Under the pieces are notes generated by a model. It made no database searches. It saw nothing but the letters and a program-made list of their open reading frames with translations, and was not told the origin of the DNA. Of a DNA stretch of 64,000 bases, positions 35,301 to 43,261 are shown piece by piece (within the stretch, counting starts at the first letter, position 1; the number at the start of each line of letters is the position of its first letter). Made by a program: the position numbers and the translations under genes. The DNA comes from Micromussa lordhowensis. Lineage: Eukaryota; Cnidaria; Anthozoa; Scleractinia; Lobophylliidae. Where the stretch lies: assembly GCA_964020085.1 (NCBI GenBank), contig OZ026606.1:7176783-7240782 (forward strand), in the 5' to 3' direction.

Positions 35301-38300
35301 CCACCAGCGCATTGTGGAACACAAGAACTCGGCGATTGGAAAACATTTCTTGGAAGCCCATGGGAACACAAGCCTCCTCAAAGAAAGCCAATTTCGCATT
35401 CTCCGAAAGTGTCAAAGGAAATTTGATTGCCTCGTCTATGAGATGCTTTTTATCAAAGAACGCAATCCCAGCGTGAACACACAAGCTGACTCCATTCGTG
35501 CGAAACTATTTACTTGAAACAACATTCCAACACTTCGTTTCTATTGTTTTTACTTAGTATTTATATATATCCCAATCGCTTTCATTTTGACTTGATAATG
35601 ACGTTAGCTTAACGTCGAAACGTCGTCGTTTTTATAAACTTTTCTTAACATGTTTTTACGAAATGTTTTATCGCAATTTTTTATCGTTAATCTGAGTTTA
35701 ATCGAAGAATAGTTAATCAAAGATTAAATCTGTTTTCAGGAACACCATTTTATCCCCCGATTAGCTATCCCGGGAATAAGAAATTTAATCGCGGAATAAC
35801 CGCTAACCTCGGGTTATTTTAATCGGCTTTCGAACAACCGGCGCCAGGATAACACCCAGATCTTTGGCGGACGAGACAGGGCATAGCTGTATTCCAAGAA
35901 AGGGTACAGTGACGTCAGGTAGCTTTGATACAAGTTGCCGTGTAGAGCACAAGCTTAGTTTTATCCGTGTTTATAAACAAATGATTTGCGCAACACCAAC
36001 CAGCGATACTTTCGAGATACTCGGCGACTTGTTGCATACAAGAGTAAATATTTCTAGACGTGCACGATAGGTAAATCTTAGTGTCTTACATAAGATTCGA
36101 TGATGGCTGCCGTAGGAAGATCATTCATATAGAAAGTAAAGAGCATCGGGCCTAAAATGGACCCCTGAGGTACCCCATGAGTTATCGTTAGGGGATCCGA
36201 CAATGATGGTCCAATTCGAGTACACTGCTGTCTGTCTGACTAGTAACTCTTGAACCATAGGAGTGCCTTCTCTGAGGTGCCAAGCAGCTGGAGTTTGGTG
36301 AGGAAGGTAGAATGGCAGAGACTTATTAAAACCATTGCTGTTATTTGCTTGCTATCCATCGCTCTAAAGATGTCGTCCGTTACTAACAAGCTTAACGTTT
36401 CCGTTGAGTGCAGAGTTCGATGTCCACTTTGATGTCTCGTCAATCGGTTGTGTAATGTCAGGTAGTCGTTAAACTGATGACGCATAACAATCCTCTCCGC
36501 TACCTTAGAGAGGACTGGCAATAGCGATACTGGGCGGTTGTTATTCGCCACCTCATGGTCGCCCTCTTTTCGGTGTGAGACCACTTCACCCCTTTTCCAC
36601 GCTCGCGGAAAAACGGAACTTGAAAAGGAGTGATTTATTAGATCAGTCAACGTTGGGAGGATGTGCTCTAGGCAGTCCTTAACCAACGAAATGGGAACTT
36701 TATCAAAGTCTGGGGCCTTGTGTACCTTATCTGATTTTAAATGTAAATTCTTGGAATCATTCTTAGTTATGTAATTTATTTTTTTCTTTCTATATTGTTT
36801 TAGTTTTAGAACATACTTCATTCCTTTATTTATGTGATTAATGATATATTTAGCTCAGGACCTCTCTGTATATCACCGGTAGGTGAGAGAGCTTCCTGTA
36901 ATAAATATTATTATTATTATTATTATTATTATCTTGATCACGTCAACATCGCTTGTATTTCAGAGAGTGCGCCTGAACCAACGCTTTGTTCATTTTATTG
37001 TTAATGTTAAATCGATTATGATATGTTAAGTCGTCTACACGACGTCCAAAGTTACTCAGCTTCCCGCATTCTGTATGCTAATTAACAAATTGACGTCAGT
37101 TTTTCATGCGTCTGTCCTGTTATTGATCATAAATTTCGTCATCACATTGTCAAAGTAGCTGTGGATCCACGAGGCGATAGCCGAGTGGATCCGCAGACTA
37201 CTTTGGCAATGTGATGACGAAATTCATTGTCAATAACAGGACAGACTCATTAAAAACTGACAACAAATTGTTTTTTACGATAACAAATGGTCGAATTGCC
37301 CGCTCTCGCTCGCTGACGCGTCGCACGAATTTCAAATTCATGTGTCTGTCCGCATATTGACGATAAAAATTAGCCAATGAGCGCGCGAGAATTTCTGCAG
37401 TTATCGTAAAATGATTGTTTTCTTCGGTTTAATTTCAGAAAATGCAAAGATGTCGGATTGGAGTCCTTTCACCACGTGCTCGTCATCATGTGGGGCTGGG
37501 CTCAAAACACGCTATCGTACTTGCAACAGATCACGTTTTGGAGGAGTAGACTGCTCTGCGCTCGGCCCGCTTTCTGAACAGAAACCATGCAATGTTCACG
37601 ACTGCAGCGGTGAGCCAATGCTTGCTATCAAAAGTAATGCTGTAGCTATCTCCTCCACAGACTTTTCTTCTTTTTTCCTGCTTATTGCAAGGGGCGATTG
37701 GGAAACCGGGAGTGAGAAAGAGGGCGTAAGCGGAAGCTGGTAGCGAGTGAGGAGCGCGAGCGCAGGGAGCGATGGGACGATTCCCTGCGGCCCTCCTCAG
37801 TAGTTAATTATTATATTTCTTACTATCACGCGGGCGACTGGGGACGAGGTAGGGCCCTTTAGGAGGAAAAGCGAACAGACATGCCTAAATAATGACCCAA
37901 ATTTCCAATCCGTTTTGACAATTATCCTGGTCTCTGTAATATCAAAATATACTGATTTTGGTATGTTTGAGAGATCAACCTGGAGTGTTTTCAGATGACG
38001 TCACGACAGCCATATTGGTGTTCCAAAACAATGAAACGGCGGACATGTTGGTGTCCTAAACCAATCCTGTGGGAGTTGAATTCTTTTCTAAACACTTTCT
38101 TTTGTTCCAATAAATTTGCATAGCTGCTGGCCACTCTTTCGCCACAGATACCGTGCCCTCTTGACTTTGGTCAGGCGCAACTTGAACGACCACCCGCCAA
38201 TCTTTTCCCAGCCCTCGGTTGTGATGTTAGTGCCTTGTGCAAGACTTTTTACGAGAATGGGGTTTTATCCAGAGCCTGACCATTGCATGATATTTTGTTG

Positions 38301-40541
38301 GCTTAATACGACTCAGTTGTATTGTACTGATTTGTTTCAGGAACTGTTGAAAAGGACACCAAGGGTAATAAAACTTTTTGCTGACTTGCTTTACTTTGAG
38401 TTCGTACAGGTTTGAGACTTAGTAATGTTTTAGAGTCCCATAGCATGGCTAACAGATATTGAATTTATCCATTTTTAACCGTTTTTATCGGAAAAAGGGT
38501 CAGATTTTTGAAGTTATACTAGTCCTCGTAATTTAAAGTATCAAAATATACTTGGTCTTGGTGTATCAGAGACCAGCCTCAAAATATACGTTTTCCGAAG
38601 AGAAATGCCCATGAAACACCACGCCCTGGTGTCTCGAGCAACTGTCAAATATTTCTTCCAGCCCTTGGTTATGATGGTACCTCCCAAGACTGATTACGAA
38701 AATGACGTTTCATGAACAAATCTTTACCATTGCATTACATTTTTTTGCTTATTGTGACGCATTGTTTCATCTGTTTCAGCAACTGTTGAAAAGGCGCCTA
38801 AAGGTAATAATAATCTCTTTACAGCCATCATCAGTAATTGCGGCTTTTCCCGTAATTTTCCCAAAGTGGCGACCCGCTGAAAGAACGACCATCCGAGAGT
38901 ATGTCCTCAGACTTAGTATGAGAAATAAGGGAAATAGCAAATATAAAAAGCTGAACCGCAACTGATCGGAAGCTCAGCGCGTGTTTCAACCTATTTATAG
39001 AGTTTGACCCCTTCCCGTAACGGTAATTAACGCAGTCGTCTCTTGTTTTTCCGCGAAATATCTTGTCTCCGCAACCAAAAACAAGCAAATTAGCGGCCAA
39101 AGGGAATCACTGTTTTAACTAAGGGTGGTTTTAACAATATTAAAAAGGGGTCATGTGAAAACTCTCGCATGGGCTGTATCTAAAACTAAAACGTTTTGCC
39201 GAAATGGGCTACTGACAGGCAATATATATATATCTGTCTGATGTAACATAGCGTTTAGATATCTTGATGTAAAATAGACCAATTATATATTAAAATTCAG
39301 CCTAAAACAATAGACCTCAGCAATAGACCTCAGCACTCCACTCCACCCCAACTCTGTAGTTATTCCCCAGAGCCTCGTACTGAGGTCTATTGTTTTAGGC
39401 TGAATTTTAATATGTCGAAATTGGTCTATTGTCCTTTTCCAATGCTTTGTGCTTTATTTTTCACGAATAATCCGTTTCTTTCCATGATTTTGTGTTATGT
39501 TAGGGATGACGTTTATGGAGATAACCATAGTTTCAGCTGTTGGATCAGTGCTTCTCATTGTTGCAGCAGCGCTGGCTGCAATATTATTCAAGAAACACAG
39601 TAAGTCAAGCTCCTGTTACTTTGCGTTCACAATTTTCAGCTAGCTGTTCAAAATTTTAATGTAGCTTTATTATTCCTTCAGGGGCAGGGCGTATGCCAAA
39701 TATCCCGGATGACGCAGATGAAGAAGAAATAACACCATATGCAACGGTCCGTTTCAGCGGAATTTTCACGCTAAACGCCGAAAATGATGACTATGGCTTT
39801 TCAGGGATGTATGACAATCCTCTGAAAACCTTGCCCTTCCAACTAAGGCCACCCTTAAGTGAAAGAGCCGCTGGTAGGGGAGGGTTGCGAAACTCGCCGT
39901 ACGAAAATATCGACCATCTTGGAAGGTCATCTGTGAATCCTCTCGAGTATCTGTTCTATCAACCTCGTTACGAGAATGAAAGAGTTGACAATGAAACTTG
40001 TGACGTACTTATGATAAGGCCTGGGTATGACAAGCTGACGTCCGCCACGAGGAAAAAAAGGGGGGAAAATGGTGGCGCGAATCTTGGTCGCCGCTTGCCG
40101 TGTGGAATGGTAGACACGCAATGTCTGTCTGTTTATGACTCACTCATCCGGGAAATAGACCTAAGGTGTAAAAGCCGTAGAGGAGATATCACCGACAGCG
40201 AAAGTGAAGACAACATGAATATTCACACAATACTGGAAGTACCCTCTAGCGACGAACGCAGTCCAGCATGTTCAATGGACAGAAAGAAAAATCAAGAGAA
40301 CTCGTTGGCCGGAGACATTGAATTTAGATGTACTGGAAATGACTTGAAGACATCTGAGGTACAAGGCGAGGTGAAACCATCAACGTTTAAGCAGACTGTT
40401 GGTAACCAGTCGCAGCGGTCTCGAGCTGCTTTCAGAATGGAAGATCAAACTGGTTTGTTTGAGTTTTATAGCAGTGATCGGACAGAAGACGCTAAACACG
40501 AACAAGCAGCTGAGGAGGAAATGCACGACAAGGCCGGATGA
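22563..40541 (+). CDS. FZ-Kringle-TSP1 single-pass receptor without kinase
   Basis: Ten exons join in frame: 22563-22653, 29722-29782, 29993-30456, 31327-31353, 31452-31703, 37439-37609, 38341-38364, 38780-38803, 39504-39599 and 39682-40541. They give about 689 residues. Order: signal peptide, short Asn-rich linker, Frizzled-type CRD with ten cysteines, Kringle, one TSP1 repeat, short stalk, transmembrane helix, and a cytoplasmic tail of about 285 residues with several tyrosine motifs. FZ directly followed by Kringle is the ROR signature (also some MuSK), and the CRD sequence resembles ROR. No Ig domain and no kinase domain are present, and the TSP1 repeat is an addition. FZ domains of ROR/MuSK bind Wnt-type ligands; binding here is inference. 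Introns host much of the repeat load of the window. The polyadenylation signal is AATAAA at 41059. Confidence 0.85.
22654..25585 (+). other. Receptor intron 1, 5' part
   Basis: It holds a tandem pair of ATAACATAAGAAGGAGAGGA at about 23034-23080, an (AAT)n run at 23268-23300, a C-run at 23331-23347 and an AAAACTC-type minisatellite at 25405-25445 flanked by two CGACTCAAAAACGCTA copies. No additional exon such as an Ig domain was recognised. Confidence 0.5.
25586..26540. mobile_element. ~955-bp element with 71-bp terminal inverted repeats
   Basis: Left arm 25586-25656 (CAACCTCGATCCCAGGCTTT onward) and right arm 26470-26540 are inverted copies with few mismatches and share the inner GCGGCTGG. 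The interior has no transposase-like ORF, so it is non-autonomous. In receptor intron 1. Confidence 0.8.
26541..27119 (+). other. Receptor intron 1, spacer
   Basis: An apparently accidental ORF (26513-26809) and unassigned sequence between the TIR element and the LINE copy. Confidence 0.4.
27120..29717 (-). mobile_element. L1/Tx1-like LINE, second copy, 5'-truncated and interrupted
   Basis: The minus-strand ORF 28312-27290 encodes the ORF2 C-terminal region including FKFIHRITVTKKELFRF and the finger CIYCGDLDSIDHTFSEC. The part at 29689-29225 encodes the upstream RT thumb region (RDLTLFGKVMIIKALG, FIWKNKRDKI, GGLRMTDIE). Both match the LINE at 4360-8990 in order. A foreign block at about 28330-29224 separates them. 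The upstream limit, about 29717, lies within about 5 nt of the receptor exon 2 acceptor. Confidence 0.85.
28330..29224. repeat. Insertion inside the LINE copy
   Basis: This block does not match LINE coding sequence. Its end (29070-29206) shares GAATTCGAGAATTCGTATCC and CCTTCTATATATTCTTCTTA with 41263-41312. It contains two related units around 28405-28560 and 28640-28740. No coding capacity. Confidence 0.6.
29722..29782 (+). CDS. Receptor exon 2: Asn-rich linker
   Basis: The 61-nt exon encodes DAHVNDTLQFNNNTKTGNET with three N-glycosylation sequons. Phase 1 in and phase 2 out are both required to link the signal peptide exon to the FZ exon, which supports it. Its acceptor TTTTATTGCACAG lies against an antisense LINE copy. 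Prediction rests on splice signals and phase only. Confidence 0.6.
29993..30456 (+). CDS. Receptor exon 3: Frizzled/ROR-type CRD
   Basis: The 464-nt exon starts after CTCTTCCCAG. It encodes ICKPYVFGEKGVCSG, an RLIYGS segment, DKCLQ, VYCNHYFKRCDN, VCREACEVM, RNCKEEYRRAH, INCTTL and PECYYP. Ten cysteines have the spacing of FZ domains. The CRD is closest in character to ROR/MuSK rather than Frizzled receptors (CREACEV, CKEEY). It leaves in phase 1. Confidence 0.9.
30491..30790. repeat. Adjacent hairpin repeats in receptor intron 3
   Basis: The 30491-30590 region is a near-perfect palindrome, ATTAGACCCGTAGCCCGAAA to its complement, with inner arms around CAATAGCCCAT. 30595-30790 is bounded by AGTATTACCCAACTAGTTGG and its inverted copy. 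Either two elements or one composite foldback. Confidence 0.75.
30791..31326 (+). other. Receptor intron 3, remainder
   Basis: Nothing recognised until the T-rich acceptor of the 27-nt exon at 31308-31326. Confidence 0.5.
31327..31353 (+). CDS. Receptor exon 4: 27-nt linker microexon
   Basis: Acceptor CCTTGCTGTAG and donor GTAAGT enclose 27 nt encoding ENIYKDDFS, phase 1 to phase 1. It links CRD and Kringle and can be skipped without frame change. Confidence 0.7.
31452..31703 (+). CDS. Receptor exon 5: Kringle domain
   Basis: A complete Kringle on one 252-nt exon: ACSYGNGQSYSGNMS, TLSGYTCQSW, PHRHH, NACRNPGG, GPWCYTTN, EYCNVSIC. The usual six cysteines are there plus a seventh in SQCPHRHH, where ROR Kringles have no Cys. 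Phase 1-1. The donor GTAAGC is followed at once by a LINE RT fragment in the same frame. Confidence 0.92.
31704..32128 (+). pseudogene. LINE RT C-terminal fragment fused in frame to Kringle exon
   Basis: It encodes LPILDYADMVWG, NNLQLLQNKAAKLF, LGWLSLEQRRLFRR and a terminal stretch, typical of the region after the RT core in CR1/jockey-type LINEs. It begins within a few nucleotides of the Kringle exon donor and stays in the same reading frame until TAG at 32126-32128. As spliced intron it is silent; if retained it would add about 141 residues after the Kringle. Confidence 0.75.
32301..32598. repeat. Hairpin MITE family B, copy 2 (inverted)
   Basis: It has the same modules as 20376-20645 in reverse orientation: GGATAATGCAATTCGAGAGT, CGTACGCGTGATTTTTTGG, then the foldback ending CGCTTGTGGAATAATTG. 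Confidence 0.8.
32789..32830 (-). other. Hammerhead-ribozyme-like motif
   Basis: The minus strand (32830-32789) reads GGCC, CTGAAGA, a 7-bp stem GACTAGC/GCTAGTC with a TCT loop, GAAA, then GATTGGCC. CUGANGA, hairpin and GAAA in this order are the hammerhead catalytic core. The flanking GGCC segments could form a short helix I. Helix III would be minimal, as in retroelement hammerheads. It sits just downstream of the CR1-like LINE end. Confidence 0.45.
33686..33991 (+). CDS. 101-codon ORF in TIR element, unknown
   Basis: An ATG-to-TGA ORF begins MADLRFLHFALMPSPARNEK. Composition is protein-like, with Phe/Arg-rich and mixed charged segments, and no known motif was recognised. It could be a captured gene fragment or an element-encoded protein. 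Confidence 0.3.
   Translation: MADLRFLHFALMPSPARNEKQFSVPDDFSKSLTDEPFRVWFSRAFSCFYNADRSLFGDPQTVLHDKNEARIFNISALRDTNRRLLAAVMQKERSVVELKAP
34548..35686 (+). mobile_element. Penelope-like element with 56-bp inverted termini and 14-bp TSD
   Basis: ORF pieces 34637-34999 (RT end: KIPFIGMEMIKNGTKIETQV, YRKPTNTGLLLHFQSHTDKR) and about 35150-35517 (GIY-YIG: VVYSFSCDLCDADYVGYT) are in different frames. Inverted copies flank them: 34575-34630 and 35635-35690, identical over 56 bases as far as read. TTAATCTGAGTTTA at 34534-34547 and 35687-35700 is the target duplication. 5'-truncated for most of the RT. Confidence 0.85.
35590..35629 (+). other. Hammerhead-like motif in Penelope 3' region
   Basis: TTGATAATGACG, a 7-bp stem GACGTTA/TAACGTC with a GCT loop, then GAAACGTCGTC. 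The GAAAC-GTC part matches the Penelope hammerhead layout; the CUGANGA box is altered (TGATAATGA), so activity is doubtful. Confidence 0.35.
36851..37438 (+). other. Intron end with ATT microsatellite and hairpin
   Basis: An (ATT)n run at 36904-36931 is followed by a hairpin MITE at 37094-37266 and the acceptor TTTAATTTCAG before the TSP1 exon. Confidence 0.6.
37094..37266. repeat. Hairpin MITE
   Basis: Arms around CGTCAGTTTTTCATGCGTCT and its inverted copy, with GTCCTGTTATTGA and AATTTCGTCATCACATTG on both sides. The centre holds GTGGATCCACGAGGCGATAG. Confidence 0.8.
37439..37609 (+). CDS. Receptor exon 6: thrombospondin type 1 repeat
   Basis: The 171-nt exon encodes SDWSPFTTCSSSCGAG, RYRTCNRS and KPCNVHDCSG, with six cysteines. 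CSSSCG fits the O-fucosylation consensus CxxS/TCG of TSP1 repeats; WSPF retains one of the usual tryptophans. Phase 1-1. Confidence 0.92.
38341..38364 (+). CDS. Receptor microexon 7a (24 nt)
   Basis: The acceptor TTTGTTTCAG is followed by 24 nt and the donor GTAATA. It encodes GTVEKDTK, phase 1-1. It is one of two duplicated stalk microexons. Confidence 0.7.
38780..38803 (+). CDS. Receptor microexon 7b (24 nt), duplicate of 7a
   Basis: The acceptor CTGTTTCAG is followed by 24 nt and the donor GTAATA. It encodes ATVEKAPK, phase 1-1. Exon and flanking intron sequence resemble 7a, showing a local tandem duplication. Confidence 0.7.
38804..39503 (+). other. Receptor intron before TM exon, with hairpin
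   Basis: Mostly unassigned. It contains the 39273-39430 foldback described separately. Confidence 0.5.
39273..39430. repeat. Hairpin MITE
   Basis: ATTAAAATTCAGCCTAAAAC at 39289 and its perfect complement ending at 39411 enclose a centre with AATAGACCTCAG repeated. Outer AATAGACC/GGTCTATT closes it. Confidence 0.85.
39504..39599 (+). CDS. Receptor exon 9: transmembrane segment
   Basis: The 96-nt exon, phase 1-1, encodes MTFMEITIVSAVG followed by SVLLIVAAALAAILFKKH: one hydrophobic helix with a basic stop-transfer end. Confidence 0.85.
39682..40541 (+). CDS. Receptor exon 10: cytoplasmic tail with Tyr motifs
   Basis: The terminal exon encodes about 286 residues and TGA. It is hydrophilic, probably disordered, with an acidic start. 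Tyrosine motifs are TPYATV, GMYDNP, NSPYENI, PRYENE, GYDKL and SVYDSL. SPYENI and SVYDSL fit the S/I/V/L-x-Y-x-x-I/V/L ITIM-like pattern; others resemble SH2-docking sites. No kinase motif (no glycine loop, HRD or DFG) is present. Confidence 0.85.
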
Positions 40542-41058
40542 ATCATTTAGACCTAACACGACCGCTGAAGAAAGCGGATCCTCTTTCCACTGTCCCATCA
40601 GACAAATCACAACCCCAAGGGCTTCTTCATTTAAATATGAAAGGCACAAGACCCGGACTGGAGTTTCGATGACACTCTGAAAGCTGTTCAAGAATGGCGC
40701 CAAGAGATAAAGAGATCCACCAAAATAACTGAAAAAGCATGGGTCTAGACTGATGCATACATGACTACAGATTATTTTCCATGATGAGTTTGGTTCAACA
40801 AATGGACAAATATCAAAAGGCCATTTCCGAGTTCCCTTTTGTCTCCGTGTCAAAGCGACTCTAAGTGCAAAACCATTCATATGAAAATGAGTTCCGCCTA
40901 CAGGTTTATTTTCATGCAAATCAAACTCATTTTCATTTGATTGGTTTCGCACTTAGACTCGTTTTGAAACAGACACACAGTGGAACTTATAATCTGTCAA
41001 GAGTTTTCTGCATATATTATATGTCTAGGTAATCAAATGATTTCGAGTGCAATTTGGA

Positions 41059-41064
41059 ATAAAT
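41059..41064 (+). promoter_or_regulatory. Putative poly(A) signal of the receptor gene
   Basis: AATAAA lies about 520 bases after the receptor stop codon, in AT-rich sequence before the next repeat. Confidence 0.5.
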
Positions 41065-41086
41065 AAGAAGTAAACTTTCTAAGATA

Positions 41087-41320
41087 ATTTGACTTTATCA
41101 ACTGAGTTGAGAATGAGAATTGGCCACCGTAAAGATATTCGAAAGCTGACGTTTAGCCCTACGTCGGAGCGAAAAAGGACGACGGCTCAACGGTATGACA
41201 TCCTCGTGTTGTTCGTGGCGCAGTGCACTCTGGTTAAATGCAATGCATTCTGGTAAAAAGTGATGAATTCGAGAATTCGTATCCCCTTCTATATATTCTT
41301 CTTAAATCCTGTGATAACAA
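41087..41320. repeat. Penelope-terminal and shared-repeat fragment
   Basis: It contains TTATCAACTGAGTTGA and CACCGTAAAG as at 16684, then a block shared with 29070-29206 ending CCTTCTATATATTCTTCTTA. Intergenic between the convergent receptor and ZC3H3 genes. Confidence 0.65.
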
Positions 41321-41440
41321 GTGATAATTTCCGTCACGCTTCAGTATATGAAGCATCAAGCTACTTCAACTTTAAAATAAAGGGGCTAAGTTTCTAAAGA
41401 AGCTGTGGTGCAGCGTCGGTGGGGAGTATTACGAGATAAT

Positions 41441-41701
41441 TAACAATTATTCCACAAGCGCGCGTTGGATATGAGATGGTAGATAGCCAACGAGGCGCAG
41501 AGCGCCGAGTTGGCTATAATCAACTCATATCCAACAAGGGCGAGTGGAATAATTGTTTTATTGAAAACGGTCCGAAAATATAGCAAACTAAACTTAAAAA
41601 AAGTGAAAACGCCTCAAAAAAAGCACGCGTACGCTTACCATATCATGTAGAGCATGGTATAATAGTCCACAGCCCATGATGGCTAAGCCAATAAAACTCT
41701 C

Positions 41702-41735
<34 letters not shown>

Positions 41736-41738
41736 TTT
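41441..41738. repeat. Hairpin MITE family B, copy 3
   Basis: Same module order as 20376-20645. The foldback loop carries GAGGCGCAGAGCGCCGAG. Confidence 0.8.
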
Positions 41739-41868
41739 GGTTTATCAACTGAGTTGATAATGAGAATTGGCTACCGTAAAGAGATTCGAAAGCTAATATT
41801 CGATTCTCTTTACGGTAGCCAATTCACATTATCAACTCAGTTGATAAAACCAAATTACTTTAACTTTA
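41739..41868. repeat. Near-perfect palindrome of Penelope-end sequence
   Basis: TTTATCAACTGAGTTGATAA followed by GAATTGGCTACCGTAAAGAG is mirrored by its complement ending at 41868. Two Penelope-like termini are joined head to head with almost no spacer. Confidence 0.8.
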
Positions 41869-42503
41869 TTTTGGATAAACATTTTGACATTAGAATTCAA
41901 GCGTAAAAATTAATGCCCATTCATTCATCTCCAAGTCCTGTATGGAAACTGAGCAGTTTCTTGATCTGTGAAAACCAGTCTTTATTCACAGTTGAATTGA
42001 AGAACTTGTTTATTCACGCCTTACAACCAGAAATAGTTTACAGCCGGTAAGAACGTTGGTCATTTTCTTTTCATATACTTGTAGCAATAAAACTAAAAAA
42101 AATTAAATACATTTCGTGTTAACTTTATTAAATTCTCAATAATTTTTTACAGTCCCGCTGTTAAATATTCCTTTTAAAAACATTTTACACTCTACACAAC
42201 ACAACAAGAAATAATTTGATAACTACATTGTATTTTTACCATACATGTATAAAATAAAGTCGCGCCGTGACAAAAGAAAATCACGCAACAATTTGCGTGT
42301 TTGAGTGATTCGCCATGACTCACGCAATCACATTATCTGTGACTCACTCACTCTCCTGCAAAGTAACGCACAAATCTCCTGTCGCCACGCACATTCTCAA
42401 ATAAAGGACACACCACTTGCCTACTTAGTGGCAAATCCTCACTTTCAAAGGCCCAGAGACAAGGAGGTTCAATTAAGAACCTCTTGAAACCAAGCCTACC
42501 TAA
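41869..42503. other. Intergenic, 3' flank of the ZC3H3 gene
   Basis: Minus-strand AATAAA candidates lie at about 42123 and 42008 (TTTATT on +). No further gene was recognised. Confidence 0.5.
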
Positions 42504-43261
42504 TCAATATTCAGTTTCCTTCTCTGGTTCCTTGGGCTTCAAGAACCTCGGGCGAATTGCTACTGGTTCAACTATGGACAAACGAAATAAACATATAAGA
42601 TTGTTATATTTTCTGTGAACTTGTTATAGATCCAAACATATTTTGGGTAAGTATCTTCACAAGATATTTCGAATTTACTAGCGTGGATAGTAGAATATTA
42701 GGGGGAATAGACTATCTTCTGCACTCAAATGAGACGATTGGTTTGGCCTTGCTTTTCATTGGCTGAGAACACATAAACTGAAATCTGATTGGCTAAACGA
42801 AAACGAAAACATGATGGTTTACATCTCCAAATAGTGGTTACAAAAGTAAAGCGAGTTTCCGGGAAGGCTGTAGCCGTAAATTGAATAAGAGTTTCAATCC
42901 ACACTTTCTGAAAGTCGTTCGCTTCTCGTTGAATAGGGCTGGCGCGAGCGACTCTTACGCTTTGCTGCGCGCCAAATTTAACGTAGGAATTTTCCTCAAG
43001 TTCTTGCAAGCGAAACAAGTCGAGATAGTCTAGCCGGCTTCCACTCCTCTACGTTTCGCTCTTCGCACTCAAGCTGTGAGTGTCGCAGACATTTTTCTCT
43101 TTCCAAGCTCGCCTTTAACTGCTCGACATCTGGTCAAGTCTAGTTTCAATCCAGATGCTAAAATGGTCAAGTCCTATGTGAAGGTCAACTCTTACCCTCC
43201 TTCTCTTTAGTTTCTACTGATGTATTTTCCGACGGGTCCAGCGCAGAAGCTTGCTCCGAGT
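42504..43261 (-). CDS. ZC3H3: ZC3H3 last two exons
   Basis: Exon 43261-43196 (66 nt) encodes an acidic Ser/Glu-rich linker. Exon 42571-42504 encodes EPVAIRPRFLKPKEPEKE and the stop. The short conserved C-terminal I-x-PRFLKP block is also seen at the end of vertebrate ZC3H3. Both junctions are phase 1. Confidence 0.85.

Larger units (their letters stand above)
33484..35844. mobile_element. TIR element inserted in LINE, itself carrying a Penelope insertion
   Basis: It begins GCCCCGGTTGTTCGAAAG and ends with the inverted CTTTCGAACAACCGGCGC (one mismatch). CAG flanks both sides (33481-33483 and 35845-35847), a 3-bp target duplication. Without the Penelope insertion it is about 1.2 kb. It contains one 101-codon ORF (33686-33991). 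A 3-bp duplication would suit PIF/Harbinger-type transposition, but no transposase is present. Confidence 0.75.
32912..36850 (-). mobile_element. CR1-like LINE, split by a nested insertion
   Basis: The minus-strand part 36821-36240 encodes the RT start (HKAPDFDKVPISLVKD, RPVSLLPVLSKVAERI) with a corrupted catalytic region. It continues in broken frames to 35848, including HGVPQGSILGPMLF. The remainder resumes at 33480 and runs through 33395-33003 (IHKLRLLQNFAARILT, LGWLTIEEQLRLRD) to TAG at about 32912. The gap is filled exactly by the TIR element 33484-35844. In the receptor intron between Kringle and TSP1 exons. Confidence 0.8.
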
